A stretch of 64,000 nt of DNA. Origin: Thiohalocapsa halophila (GTDB lineage: Bacteria; Pseudomonadota; Gammaproteobacteria; Chromatiales; Chromatiaceae). How positions within the stretch are numbered: position 1 is the first letter of the stretch; each line of letters opens with the position of its first letter. The translations under genes were made by a program, and so were the position numbers. Below the pieces are notes generated by a model. That model was not told the origin of the DNA, searched no databases, and saw nothing but the letters and a program-made list of their open reading frames with translations. The stretch is from the NCBI RefSeq assembly GCF_016583825.1, contig NZ_NRRV01000003.1, forward strand, positions 91,212 to 155,211. Reading direction: 5' to 3'. Of this stretch, positions 1-9,077 are shown piece by piece.

Positions 1-463
1 CACCAGACGCCAGCCAAGCATTGCGTTGTCTCTGGAGCCGCCGCAGCTTCGTCCATAAGCCACGCGCATCTGGTTCCACGTGGAACAATGACCAATCCAG
101 AAATCGGCGCCGCAGTGCCGGATCGCCGTCGACGATACTGAAACTGGAAGCCCCAACAAAACGACTAAACGGCCACCCCAGCCCGTCCCTGCTTCCCGAC
201 TTGCTACTCCAGCGGTATTGCCTGATCCGCTCGCTGTCGCACACCCCGCCAGCGACCGCGGTAGCCGCTTCTCCCCTTGTGGTGACGGGCCCGCTTCGGC
301 GACCGCGAAACGTCCGGCCTCGGTCGAGCAGATACACGGCCTCGAGTAATGTCGTCTTGCCGGCGCCATTGGCCCCGGCGACCCAGACGAGCCCCGACCC
401 CAACCGCAGATCCGCGGAACGAATACACCGCAGATGGGCGATGCGGAGCCAATCCACGAACAA
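1..463 (-). CDS. recF: RecF, DNA replication/repair ATPase (3' end beyond window)
   Basis: RecF is an SMC-like ATPase that helps load RecA at gaps through RecFOR. The reading frame is open on the minus strand from 463 to the window edge. A P-loop of the form GANGAGKTTLLEAVYLL sits near residue 33, and a later stretch RRRFLDWSLFHVEP is the classic RecF signature. The chosen start is TTG at 463, eight bases after AGAAGG; GTG at 457 is an alternative. It lies 34 bases downstream of dnaN, completing the usual dnaA-dnaN-recF operon. About 154 codons are visible and the C-terminal portion, including the ABC signature and Walker B, is outside the window. Confidence 0.9.
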   Translation of the reverse strand, partial: MFVDWLRIAHLRCIRSADLRLGSGLVWVAGANGAGKTTLLEAVYLLDRGRTFRGRRSGPVTTRGEAATAVAGGVCDSERIRQYRWSSKSGSRDGLGWPFSRFVGASSFSIVDGDPALRRRFLDWSLFHVEPDARGLWTKLRRLQRQRNAWLASG

Positions 464-497
464 GGAGCCGGCCTTCTGGAGCCTCGCGCGCCTTGCC

Positions 498-1610
498 CTA
501 GAGTCGCATGGGCATGACGACGAAGGTCTCGCGCTCACAGTCGAGCCCCCGCCAGATGGAGCTGCTGTCCGCGTCCTGAAACACCACTTCCACTTGCCCA
601 GCGTCGATCGCCTGCAAGGCGTCGACCAAGTAGCCCACGTTGAAGCCGATGCTCACCGCATCGCCCGCATAGTCCGCCTCCACCTCGTCTTCCGCGACCT
701 CCTGCTCCGGATTCTGCGCCTGCAAGCCCAGGGTGCCGTCATCGAAGTTGATGCGAACGCCTTTGTACTTCTCGTTCGACAGGATGGCGGCGCGCTGCAG
801 CGCCGTGCGCACCAGGTCCCGATCCACAACCGCCCGCCGCGGCAGCCCCTTCGGAATCACCCGCTGGTACTCCGGATACTTACCGTCCACCAGCTTCGAG
901 CTCAAAACCGTCTCACCGAAGGCCGCGACCACCGATCGCTCGCCCCAGCTGAAGCGCAGCTGGGTGTCGTCGTCGGCCAACAGCCGCCGTAGCTCCGCCA
1001 CTGTCTTAGCCGGCAAGATCATCTGCCGGTTTTGCTCGTCCGCTTCGCCACCGGTGTCCAGCGCCACCGAGAACCGCGAGAGCCGATGCCCGTCTGTCGC
1101 CACCGCAACCAGCTCCGTCCCAGCCAGCTCCAACAGGACACCATTCAGGTAGTAGCGCACGTCCTGCTGCGCCATCGCGAACGCCGTCTTGTCCAGCAAC
1201 CGCCTCAGCTGCATCGACGCCAGGGTCAGGCTGGCCATCCCTTCTTCCGCCGCGATGCTCGGAAAATCCGCCGCCGGCAGTGTCGACAGCGTGAATCGCG
1301 TACGCCCGCTCGCGACGACGCACCGCTCCCGCTCCGTCCGCACACTGACCTGCGCACCTTCCCGCAGCGACCGGCACAGATCCATGAGCTTGCGAGCCGG
1401 GACCGTCACCGCACCGGGCTCCGGGATGGCCGCCGCGCCCACCTGCGTGCTGATGGCCAGCTCCAGATCCGTGGTCGCCAAGCGCAAGGTCTCCCCGTCC
1501 GTCTCGAGCAGCACATTGGCCAGGATCGGTAACGTCTGACGCCGTTCTACGACGCCGGCGACGATGCTCAAAGCACCGAGGAGGTCGTCCCGCGGGATTT
1601 CGATCTTCAC
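498..1610 (-). CDS. dnaN: DNA polymerase III beta sliding clamp
   Basis: The sliding clamp tethers the replicative polymerase to DNA. The product is 370 residues, the usual clamp length, and ends VVMPMRL as most DnaN proteins do. The start is GTG at 1610 giving (V)KIEIPRDDLLGAL, the canonical N-terminus; the frame is open upstream but that extension is not clamp-like. The gene follows dnaA, with about 200 bases between dnaA stop and this start that hold DnaA boxes. recF follows 34 bases after the stop. Assignment is secure. Confidence 0.97.
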   Translation of the reverse strand: MKIEIPRDDLLGALSIVAGVVERRQTLPILANVLLETDGETLRLATTDLELAISTQVGAAAIPEPGAVTVPARKLMDLCRSLREGAQVSVRTERERCVVASGRTRFTLSTLPAADFPSIAAEEGMASLTLASMQLRRLLDKTAFAMAQQDVRYYLNGVLLELAGTELVAVATDGHRLSRFSVALDTGGEADEQNRQMILPAKTVAELRRLLADDDTQLRFSWGERSVVAAFGETVLSSKLVDGKYPEYQRVIPKGLPRRAVVDRDLVRTALQRAAILSNEKYKGVRINFDDGTLGLQAQNPEQEVAEDEVEADYAGDAVSIGFNVGYLVDALQAIDAGQVEVVFQDADSSSIWRGLDCERETFVVMPMRL

Positions 1611-1760
1611 GCTGTTCCTGCCTCGCTGGTCTATTACTGGAGTAAAGATATCACCACCATCATTGTAATAACGCCTGCGGATAACTCCGGTGGTGCTTGT
1701 TTCGCCTTGTGCCTCAGGCCCTTGGCGCTCGCTCTTCCTGTTGACTTTTCGCGCTAGGGC

Positions 1761-1815
1761 TGTGGATAAGCTGTTGACAGATCGCGCCGCACGAACTGCG
1801 CACAGGTTATCCACA
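1761..1815. promoter_or_regulatory. DnaA boxes between dnaA and dnaN
   Basis: Two perfect 9-mers in opposite orientation, tgtggataa at 1761-1769 and ttatccaca at 1807-1815, match the DnaA-box consensus. They sit at the dnaA 3' end and upstream of the dnaN start, so they could serve origin function or autoregulation of dnaN. Which role applies cannot be told from sequence. Confidence 0.6.
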
Positions 1816-1816
1816 G

Positions 1817-3160
1817 TTAGCTCGTCAGTGTTCTCAACAGGATTCGATAGTCCTCTTCGATCATGGTATCGCTGGCGCGTAAGGCCTCGATCTTGCGCGT
1901 CGCGTGGATCACTGTGCTGTGATCGCGCCCGCCGAAGGCGTTACCGATCTCCGGCAGGCTTGCCTTGGTCAGCTCCTTGGCCAGCGCCATGGCCACTTGG
2001 CGAGGGCGGGCGATATTGCGGGTGCGCTTGGCGGAGGTCAGGTCCGAAACCCGCAGCTTGTAATAGTTGGCGACCGTCTTCTGGATGTTCTCGATGGTGA
2101 TCTGGCGATCCTGCGCCACGAACATATCCCGCAGCACCTCGCGCGTGAAGGCGAGGTCGATGCTGGCGCCCATAAACTGTGAGTTGGCCACCAAGCGCCG
2201 CAGTGCACCTTCCAGCTCCCGGATGTTCGAGGTCATGCGCTTGGCGATGAAGTAGCCCACGTCCTCGGGCAGCTCAATGTTCAGCAGCGCCGCCTTGCTG
2301 TGCAGGATGGCGACCCTGGTCTCGAAGTCCGGCGGCTCGATGCCCACCGTCAGCCCCCAGCCGAAACGCGACTTCAAGCGTTCTTCCAGGCCGGAGACTT
2401 CCTTCGGGTACCGGTCGCTGGAGAGCACGATCTGCTGCTTGCTCTCGAACAGGGCGTTGAAGGTGTGGAAAAACTCTTCCTGCGAGCGGTCCTTGTTGCC
2501 GAAGAACTGCACATCGTCGATGAGCAGCGCGTTGACACGCCGATACCGCGCCTTGAACTCGTCGATCTTGTTGTGTTGCAGCGCCCGGATCATGTCCGAG
2601 ACGAAGCGCTCGGAGTGCACATAGATGACCTGCGCGCCCGGATTGGAATCCAGAATCGTGTTGCCAACGGCGTGCATCAGGTGGGTCTTGCCGAGGCCGA
2701 CGCCGCCGTAAATGAACAGCGGGTTGTAGGCCGTGCCCGGGTTCTTCCCAATCTGAACGGACGCGGCCCGTGCAATCTGATTGGACTTGCCTTCTACGAA
2801 GGTGGCGAAGGTGAACTCCTTGTTCAGATTGCTCTCGGCGCGCCGTCGATCCAGATTACCCTCGCCGCCGGCGCGACCGCCGCTGGTGCCGCGCGTGACG
2901 GGCGCCGCACGATCGTCGCCGAGGGTCCCGATCTCGAAGCGCACCTGTTGGATCCGCCCGCTGCTGATCTCGGCACAGAGGCGGCTGATGCGCTGCTCGT
3001 AGTGCTGCTTGACCCAATCCTTGACGAAGCGGTTCGGTGCCAACAGGCACATTGCCTCGTCCTGCTCCTGCGCTTGCAGCGGCATGATCCAGGTACTGTA
3101 TTCCGCACCGGTCAGGTCCTGCTTCAAGGCTGCGGCACAGGCATCCCAGAGCTCGCTCAT
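1817..3160 (-). CDS. dnaA: Chromosomal replication initiator DnaA
   Basis: DnaA is the AAA+ protein that opens oriC. The 447-residue product has the N-terminal domain beginning [16 protein letters not shown], Walker [17 protein letters not shown], Walker [10 protein letters not shown], and the domain IV DNA-binding signature [16 protein letters not shown] near the C-terminus. The frame is open a further 44 codons upstream, but ATG at 3160 has a strong AGGGGGA ribosome site eight bases before it and gives the family N-terminus, so it is preferred. The gene is first in the leftward dnaA-dnaN-recF operon and is divergent from rpmH. Confidence 0.98.
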   Translation of the reverse strand: MSELWDACAAALKQDLTGAEYSTWIMPLQAQEQDEAMCLLAPNRFVKDWVKQHYEQRISRLCAEISSGRIQQVRFEIGTLGDDRAAPVTRGTSGGRAGGEGNLDRRRAESNLNKEFTFATFVEGKSNQIARAASVQIGKNPGTAYNPLFIYGGVGLGKTHLMHAVGNTILDSNPGAQVIYVHSERFVSDMIRALQHNKIDEFKARYRRVNALLIDDVQFFGNKDRSQEEFFHTFNALFESKQQIVLSSDRYPKEVSGLEERLKSRFGWGLTVGIEPPDFETRVAILHSKAALLNIELPEDVGYFIAKRMTSNIRELEGALRRLVANSQFMGASIDLAFTREVLRDMFVAQDRQITIENIQKTVANYYKLRVSDLTSAKRTRNIARPRQVAMALAKELTKASLPEIGNAFGGRDHSTVIHATRKIEALRASDTMIEEDYRILLRTLTS

Positions 3161-3449
3161 GCTGGCTTGATCCCCCTTTGTCGTTGCCCGGGGCATTCGC
3201 CGGATGAAACGCCGCCGCCCGGCGACGCCGCTGTCGGGCGTTGCGGTGCCGCGGCGCCCTGTCGAGCCCGAGTGCGGCGAGTCTATCCACATGACCGCCG
3301 GTTATCCACAGCCATCCGACCAGCGCAAACGGGCCCGGCGCATTGCGCCGCCTCAGGCTTACCGGTATCCTACGCGGTCTTTTTGGGGCAGTAATCGCCG
3401 CCGGCGCCGCCGCCCTTTGCCCGATGGTCCGTTTTCTAGGAATTCTACC
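3161..3449. other. Candidate oriC / divergent promoter region
   Basis: This non-coding stretch between divergent dnaA and rpmH carries two same-orientation DnaA boxes, ctatccaca at 3283-3291 (one mismatch) and ttatccaca at 3302-3310, 19 bases apart. A short AT-richer patch lies at 3380-3450 next to rpmH. In gammaproteobacteria of this gene order the origin usually lies here or next to dnaN, so this is a likely but unproven oriC; it must also hold the dnaA and rpmH promoters. Confidence 0.55.
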
Positions 3450-3584
3450 GTGAAACAAACATTTAACCCCAGTCGCCTAAAGCGGGCCCGCACTCACGGC
3501 TTCCGTGCCCGCAGCGCAACCCGTAACGGCCGCAAAGTGCTTCAGGCCCGGCGGGCGAAAGGCCGCGCCCGCCTTGCGACCTAA
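3450..3584 (+). CDS. rpmH: 50S ribosomal protein L34
   Basis: The 44-residue product starts at GTG 3450 as (V)[17 protein letters not shown] and is rich in Arg and Lys throughout, matching bacterial L34 exactly in length and in the conserved KRxRxHGFRxR pattern. It is the first gene of the rpmH-rnpA-yidC-mnmE cluster, 29 bases upstream of rnpA. The conventional start sits directly after an AT-rich stretch. Confidence 0.97.
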   Translation: MKQTFNPSRLKRARTHGFRARSATRNGRKVLQARRAKGRARLAT

Positions 3585-3613
3585 CGACTGTCCACAAGCG
3601 TCGCTTTGCGAGC

Positions 3614-4042
3614 GTGCTGCACCAGGAGCGCCGGCAGGACTCAGTGTCTGAGCGCGCGCACGACAGCGCCCTGCCAAGGTACAAGCGCCTGCTGCGGGCC
3701 GCAGACTTTAGCCACGTCTTCCAGCGGCCGGCACGCAGCACGGACGCCCGCTTCAGCGTAGCTGCGCGGCGTCGGCGTGACGCAAGCACCGCACCGACAG
3801 CACCGCCCAGGCTGGGCCTGGCGGTGTCGCGCAAAGCCCTACCCCGGGCCGTAGATCGCAACCGCGTGAAGCGGATCGTGCGCGAGTCGTTCCGACACAT
3901 GGGCCTTTGCCCGGGCATCGACTTCGTCGTGGTGGCCCGGGCAGGTCTTCGCGATGCCGACAAGCTCGCAGTCAGACGCGCCATCGACGCGCATTTCACG
4001 GTCCTTCGAGACCGTCTGTGCTCGCAACGGAACCACGGCTGA
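3614..4042 (+). CDS. rnpA: Ribonuclease P protein component
   Basis: RnpA binds the RNase P RNA and helps mature tRNA 5' ends. The product carries the family signature AVDRNRVKRIVRESFR (RNR motif) around residues 79-94 and the usual FSHVFQ start of the fold. GTG at 3614 gives 142 residues; GTG at 3644 would give 132, closer to the family norm, so the start is uncertain. Only 112 bases separate it from yidC, so the small yidD gene commonly found here is missing. Confidence 0.95.
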   Translation: MLHQERRQDSVSERAHDSALPRYKRLLRAADFSHVFQRPARSTDARFSVAARRRRDASTAPTAPPRLGLAVSRKALPRAVDRNRVKRIVRESFRHMGLCPGIDFVVVARAGLRDADKLAVRRAIDAHFTVLRDRLCSQRNHG

Positions 4043-4154
4043 TCCGGCGCCCGCCCGGGTCGGATGCGCTGCCGCGCCAGGCTCCCTCGTGGCCCTGACG
4101 CGGTGCGCCCACGACCTGCAATCTTTTTCTCACACCGCCGCCTGCTGCTGACCG

Positions 4155-5876
4155 ATGGACAATTTCCGGCTCATACTTCTGCTGTCTTTGGCCGCCGTCC
4201 TCTTTCTGATCTATCAGGCATGGATGGAAGACTACGGCCGCCAGCAGCCCGCCCCTCAGGCGTCCGCACAAGCACCGGCTACCAGCCCGGCGACCACCGA
4301 TGCACCGGCAGCACGGCCGAGCGGCGCCGGCGATGCGCCCGAGGTGCCGACCGATGCGCCGGACGCGCCACCGGCCCAGCCCAGTACGACCACGGCGGCG
4401 GACACCGACCCGAGCACCGACGCCGCTGGCGTCCCCGCCCTGGTGACTGTGGAAACCGATGTCTTGCGGGCGGAGATTTCCACTCGCGGCGGCACCATTC
4501 AGAGTCTTAGGCTCAAGGATTACGCCGCCGATGCCGATCGCCCCGACATCCCCCTGCAGCTGCTGAAGCCGGCCCCGCCGAACATGTTCATCGTGCAATC
4601 CGGTCTGCTCGGCGGCGGCGAGCAGACCCTGCCTACCCATAATGCGCAGTTTGTCCCCGAGGCCACCAGCTACCGGCTGGCGGAGGACAACGACGATCTG
4701 CTAGTGGAGCTGGTCTGGCAGGAGGAGGATGGTCTAACAGTCACCAAGCGCTACCGCTTCGAGCGCGGCAGCTATCTCGTGCACGCCGAGCAGCGCATCG
4801 ACAACGCCGGCACCGAGCCCATTGCGCTGCGCAACTACGACCAGCTGCAGCGCACCGAGCTGGTGGACCCGAACAAGTCGAGCTTCATCCACACCTACAC
4901 CGGCGCCGTCTACTACGGGCCGGAAGAGAAGTACAAGAAAGAAAAGTTCGGGGAGATGACCAAGCGGCCCCTGGACGTGACCATCAGCGGCGGCTGGATC
5001 GCGATGATCCAGCACTACTTCATGGCCGCCTGGATACCCCAGCCCGACGAGGCCCAGACCTTCTACAGCAAGGTGGTCGGCGACGGTCGCTACATCATCG
5101 GCCAGTACTCGCCGGCGGTCACCATCCCCGCCGGCGGCAGCCATACCTTCGAGAACCGGCTGTTCATGGGGCCCAAGCTGCAGGACAAGCTGGACCAAAT
5201 CGCTCCGGGTCTGGAGCTCGCCGTCGACTACGGCTGGCTGACGGTTCTCGCCAAGCCCATCTTCTGGCTCCTAGACCTGATCCACAGCCTGGTGGGCAAC
5301 TGGGGCTGGTCCATCATCATCCTGACCATCCTCATCAAGGCCGCGTTCTACAAGCTCTCGGAGACCAGCTACAGGTCCATGGCCAACATGCGCAAGCTGG
5401 CGCCGCGGCTGAAGGCGCTCAAGGACCGCTACGGCGACGACAAGGAGCGCATGAATCAGGCCATGATGGAGCTCTACAAGAAGGAGAAGATCAACCCGCT
5501 CGGCGGCTGCCTGCCCATCCTGGTCCAGATCCCGGTCTTCATCGCCCTGTACTGGGTGCTGCTGGAGAGCGTGGAGCTGCGCCATGCCCCGTTCATCCTC
5601 TGGATCGACAACCTGACGGCGCCGGACCCCTGGTTCGTGCTGCCGGTGATCATGGGCGTGTCCATGTTCGCACAGCAGAAGCTGAACCCGCCGCCGCCGG
5701 ACCCGATGCAGGAGAAGATCTTCATGGCCCTGCCCTTCGTGTTCACCGTGTTCTTCGCCTTCTTCCCGGCGGGGCTGGTGCTCTACTGGACCGTGAACCA
5801 GCTCCTGTCCATTGCCCAGCAGTGGTACATCACACGCCAGATCGAGCAGGCCGAGGCGGCCAAGCACAAGAGCTGA
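4155..5876 (+). CDS. yidC: Membrane protein insertase YidC
   Basis: YidC inserts and folds inner-membrane proteins, alone or with SecYEG. The 573-residue product has an N-terminal membrane anchor (residues 5-22), a low-complexity Ala/Pro/Thr linker (about 33-90), the large periplasmic beta-sandwich domain, and the C-terminal hydrophobic core with helices starting near LLDLIHSLVGNWGWSIIILT and ending in FFPAGLVLYWTVNQLLS, the most conserved YidC segment. The length fits Gram-negative YidC. It lies between rnpA and mnmE as in most gammaproteobacteria. Confidence 0.97.
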   Translation: MDNFRLILLLSLAAVLFLIYQAWMEDYGRQQPAPQASAQAPATSPATTDAPAARPSGAGDAPEVPTDAPDAPPAQPSTTTAADTDPSTDAAGVPALVTVETDVLRAEISTRGGTIQSLRLKDYAADADRPDIPLQLLKPAPPNMFIVQSGLLGGGEQTLPTHNAQFVPEATSYRLAEDNDDLLVELVWQEEDGLTVTKRYRFERGSYLVHAEQRIDNAGTEPIALRNYDQLQRTELVDPNKSSFIHTYTGAVYYGPEEKYKKEKFGEMTKRPLDVTISGGWIAMIQHYFMAAWIPQPDEAQTFYSKVVGDGRYIIGQYSPAVTIPAGGSHTFENRLFMGPKLQDKLDQIAPGLELAVDYGWLTVLAKPIFWLLDLIHSLVGNWGWSIIILTILIKAAFYKLSETSYRSMANMRKLAPRLKALKDRYGDDKERMNQAMMELYKKEKINPLGGCLPILVQIPVFIALYWVLLESVELRHAPFILWIDNLTAPDPWFVLPVIMGVSMFAQQKLNPPPPDPMQEKIFMALPFVFTVFFAFFPAGLVLYWTVNQLLSIAQQWYITRQIEQAEAAKHKS

Positions 5877-5925
5877 GCCTGCGGGCGCCTGCCAACCCTA
5901 GGCACGCAACTGCCTGCGGCCTGCC

Positions 5926-7272
5926 ATGAGCGGGCGCGAGACCATCGCCGCCGTCGCTACCCCGCCGGGGGTGGGCGCGGTCGGTATCGTGCGGGTGTCG
6001 GGGCCTGCGGTGCCGGACATCGCCCTGCATCTGCTCGGGCGATTGCCGGCGCCCCGCCAGGCGCTGCTGGCGGATTTTCGCGCCGACGACGCCGAGTCCA
6101 TCGACCAGGGTCTCGCCCTCTACTTCCCGGCGCCCCACTCCTTCACCGGTGAGCATGTCCTGGAGCTTCAGGGCCACGGCGGCCCCGTGGTGCTGGACCG
6201 CTTGCTGGCGCGGGTGCTCGCGCTCGGTGCGCGCGCGGCCCGCCCCGGCGAGTTCAGCGAGCGCGCGTTCCTGGAAGGCAAGCTGGATCTCACCCGCGCC
6301 GAGGCTATCGCCGACCTCATCGCCAGTGGCACCGAGCAGCAAGCCAGGCTCGCCGCCCGCTCCCTGAGCGGTGCCCTCGCAAGGCAAGTCGATGAGTTGC
6401 TGGAGGCCCTGACCCGGGTGCGTGTGCTGGTGGAGGCCAGCCTCGATTTCCCGGACGAGGATCTAGACCCGGATCTGCCGTCCGGCATCGCCGCGGACCT
6501 CGGGCGGCTGCGCACCGACTTGGATACGCTCCTCATCACCGCCCAGCGCGGCGAGCGGCTGCGCGACGGACTCATGGTGGTGCTGGCAGGGGCGCCGAAT
6601 GCCGGCAAATCGAGTCTGCTCAACGCCCTCGCGGAGACCGATCGCGCCATCGTCACCCCGGTGCCAGGCACCACCCGTGACCTCCTCCATGCGGACGTAC
6701 AGATCGACGGCCTGCCGCTGCGGGTGTTCGACACGGCTGGGCTGCGCCTGTCGCCGGACCCCGTGGAGCAAGAAGGCGTGCGCCGCGCCCGGGAGCAGAT
6801 CGACCGCGCCGACCTGGTGCTTTGGATCGTCGACGACGCAGACCAAGCTGGCGATGCCGCCCCGCCCACGGACCTGCCCCCGCAGGTACCGCTTCTCACC
6901 ATCCACAACAAAATCGACCTCACCGCTCGCGCGCCCGGTGAGCACCCGCGTGCAGACGGCACGATGCAGCTCGCCTGCTCCGCCACCACCGGCGCCGGCC
7001 TGGACAGCCTGCGTCGTGCCCTGACGCGGCACGCCGGTCTCGGCACCGACGCCGGCGGCGACTTCAGCGCCCGCCGCCGCCACCTCGACGCCCTGCGCCG
7101 CACCCGCGAGCACCTGGCGGCCGCCGCGCAGGCCCAAGCCGACGCGGCACCGCCCGAGCTGCTGGCAGAGGACCTGCGCCTGGCCCAGGACAGCCTCGGC
7201 GAGATCACCGGCGCCGTGTCCTCGGACGACCTGCTCGGGCGCATCTTCAGCGAGTTCTGCATCGGCAAATAG
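5926..7272 (+). CDS. mnmE: tRNA-5-carboxymethylaminomethyl-2-thiouridine GTPase MnmE
   Basis: MnmE with MnmG modifies the wobble uridine of several tRNAs. The 448-residue protein begins MSGRETIAAVATPPGVGAVG, typical of the N-terminal tetrahydrofolate-binding domain. It has the G domain with P-loop GAPNAGKSSLLNAL (about 221-234), switch II DTAGLR (267), NKID (327), and the C-terminal FCIGK whose cysteine is conserved in the family. It is the last gene of the rightward origin cluster. Confidence 0.97.
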   Translation: MSGRETIAAVATPPGVGAVGIVRVSGPAVPDIALHLLGRLPAPRQALLADFRADDAESIDQGLALYFPAPHSFTGEHVLELQGHGGPVVLDRLLARVLALGARAARPGEFSERAFLEGKLDLTRAEAIADLIASGTEQQARLAARSLSGALARQVDELLEALTRVRVLVEASLDFPDEDLDPDLPSGIAADLGRLRTDLDTLLITAQRGERLRDGLMVVLAGAPNAGKSSLLNALAETDRAIVTPVPGTTRDLLHADVQIDGLPLRVFDTAGLRLSPDPVEQEGVRRAREQIDRADLVLWIVDDADQAGDAAPPTDLPPQVPLLTIHNKIDLTARAPGEHPRADGTMQLACSATTGAGLDSLRRALTRHAGLGTDAGGDFSARRRHLDALRRTREHLAAAAQAQADAAPPELLAEDLRLAQDSLGEITGAVSSDDLLGRIFSEFCIGK

Positions 7273-7733
7273 ACTCGGTGCCGGAGTCTTCCGCACTCTT
7301 TCACAAGACGCCAGCAACCTCCCGTCTAGTCTGACTGGCCCATACGCTGCCGCAAGTCACAAAGCGTGGCAGCCGCCCCCCATCGACTCGATGCCATCGG
7401 CTAGACTCCAGGCCGTGAGAGTGAACCGCGGGACCAGCGGGCCTGGAGCGGTAGTCCGCGCGCCGGGTGGTAGCCGGATCGATCGATTTGCGGGACAGGA
7501 TATGGCGTTGGCGCGAGGATCAACGTGCACGGAGCAAGCGCGTCCCGCGGGTATCTGGATCAATCTTGTGCCCCTTGCAAGCAGGACTTTGCGGACCGCC
7601 TCCGTAGATCTTGCTCGCTGCGTGGCCTGAGCTTGAGCGGCGTTCATCCTGGCGAGAATGACTAGGGCCGTCGATCCATGCCAACCTGTGAGCACAGGCG
7701 CCGTTCGATGAGGACCAAGGGAGACGGCTAGCA
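7273..7733. other. Non-coding stretch between mnmE and the BREX locus
   Basis: No convincing gene, tRNA or repeat was found in these 461 bases. A weak imperfect hairpin with 5-bp arms (gactc/gagtc, 7272-7288) follows the mnmE stop and could aid termination. The BREX promoter must lie in the right part; an agggag ribosome site at about 7718 serves brxA. This is the boundary between core genes and the accessory island. Confidence 0.3.
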
Positions 7734-8528
7734 GTGTTCGCAACTGAGCATACGGGGGCGTTGCTTCGATTCGGCTTCAAGTTTGGCAGAGGCGGCGCCC
7801 ACGCGGCACGGACCATGATGCTCGCGGAGCTGCAGCATCTGCTGGAAGCCCTGCCCGAGGATGCTCAACGTGCCGACTACCGGGCCGCAGTGGTTGACAC
7901 CAACGTGCTCGACAAGCCCACGCTGAAGGCGCGCAAGCTCACCTTCGAGCATCTGTGCGACCTCTACGCCCTCGATCCCAATGTTTGCCTGTTTCGCGTA
8001 CTGCGGCGCTTGTGGCACGGTGACGCACCGAGTCAGCCGGTGCTGGCGCTGTCGATGGCGCTGGCGCGGGATGCGTTGCTTCGGATCAGCGCACCGCTCG
8101 TCCTCGACGCCCGACCCGGCGTCCATCTATCCCGAGACCAGATGGCGGAACGGTTCGCCGCTTGGGGGGAAGATCGCTTCAGCGCCGCCTCGGTCGAGGC
8201 TGTCGCTCAGCGCGTGAACGGCACCTGGACCCAGGCCGGCTACTTGCAGGGGCATGTCCACAAGGTGCGCGCTGCCCCTGTCGTCACACCCGTCAATGTC
8301 GCCTTCGCGCTGTTCCTCGGCTACCTCGATGGCCGCCTCGCCCGGAGGCTCTTCACCAGCGATTGGGTGCGCCTGCTCGATCTCCCCGAGGAGCGGCTGA
8401 TCGAACTGACCCAGGCGGCAGCACAGCGCGGGCTGCTGGTATTTCGCCGCACCGGTACCGTGATCGAGGTCCGCTTTCCCGACTATCTGACCGAGCAGGA
8501 GCAGGAGTGGCTCAGTGAGCAGGCTTGA
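7734..8528 (+). CDS. brxA: BREX protein BrxA (DUF1819)
   Basis: BrxA is a small DNA-binding component of BREX systems, which block phage replication and methylate host DNA. The 264-residue product has the DUF1819 pattern: a region DLYALDPNVCLFRVLRRLW, then LALSMALARDALLRISAP, then WTQAGYLQGHVHKVR and a C-terminal FTSDWVRLLDLP. The start is GTG at 7734 with a good ribosome site. It is somewhat longer than many BrxA proteins, so a later start is possible. brxB begins 14 bases before its stop, indicating translational coupling. Confidence 0.85.
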   Translation: MFATEHTGALLRFGFKFGRGGAHAARTMMLAELQHLLEALPEDAQRADYRAAVVDTNVLDKPTLKARKLTFEHLCDLYALDPNVCLFRVLRRLWHGDAPSQPVLALSMALARDALLRISAPLVLDARPGVHLSRDQMAERFAAWGEDRFSAASVEAVAQRVNGTWTQAGYLQGHVHKVRAAPVVTPVNVAFALFLGYLDGRLARRLFTSDWVRLLDLPEERLIELTQAAAQRGLLVFRRTGTVIEVRFPDYLTEQEQEWLSEQA

Positions 8529-9063
8529 CCGACTCATCGAACGCTACGCCGAGCACATCGCAACCCCTTGGCCCGAGGGGCTCTCGGGGATCGAGCGCGT
8601 CATCTTCGTCGTCTACCCGCCTGCCGACGAGCTGCGCTTGCGAGTCTACATCGACGAGTTCGAGTTGCGAGCCCGCGATGCCGGCCATGGCTGGAAGCTG
8701 CTCGATCTGACCGATGCCTTCCCGCAGTGGATGGCAGCCCACCGCTACCGCGACAAGTACTTCCGCCGTCCCGCGCTCTTGGCCGGCTACACCGAGGGCC
8801 GCCTGAGCGAGTTCACGGCGCACCTCGTCGAGCAAACCCGGGCGCAAGTCGCCGAGGCGTCGGCGAACGACGTCGTCGTCCTTGCCGGCGTCGGCACCCT
8901 GTTCGGCGTGTCCAGCGTATCCGAGGTCGTCAACGGGGCCGCGTCTGCCATCAACGGGCGCCTGGTGGTGCTCTTCCCCGGCGAGAAGGACGACAACATC
9001 TACCGCTTGCTCGATGCCCGCGACGGTTGGGACTACATGGCACACGCCATCACGGCGGACTGA
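8515..9063 (+). CDS. brxB: BREX protein BrxB (DUF1788)
   Basis: BrxB is a conserved BREX component of unclear biochemical role. The 182-residue product ends LVVLFPGEKDDNIYRLLDAR then DGWDYMAHAI, the hallmark C-terminus of DUF1788, and starts MSRLDRLIERYAEHI. The GTG start at 8515 overlaps the brxA stop by 14 bases. brxC starts 15 bases after its stop. Position second in the operon is standard for type I BREX. Confidence 0.88.
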   Translation: MSRLDRLIERYAEHIATPWPEGLSGIERVIFVVYPPADELRLRVYIDEFELRARDAGHGWKLLDLTDAFPQWMAAHRYRDKYFRRPALLAGYTEGRLSEFTAHLVEQTRAQVAEASANDVVVLAGVGTLFGVSSVSEVVNGAASAINGRLVVLFPGEKDDNIYRLLDARDGWDYMAHAITAD

Positions 9064-9077
9064 CGCAGGAGCTGATC

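Noticed and set aside
7272..7288. Terminator after mnmE
   Set aside because: Only a 5-bp stem with a mismatch and two T residues; too weak to call.
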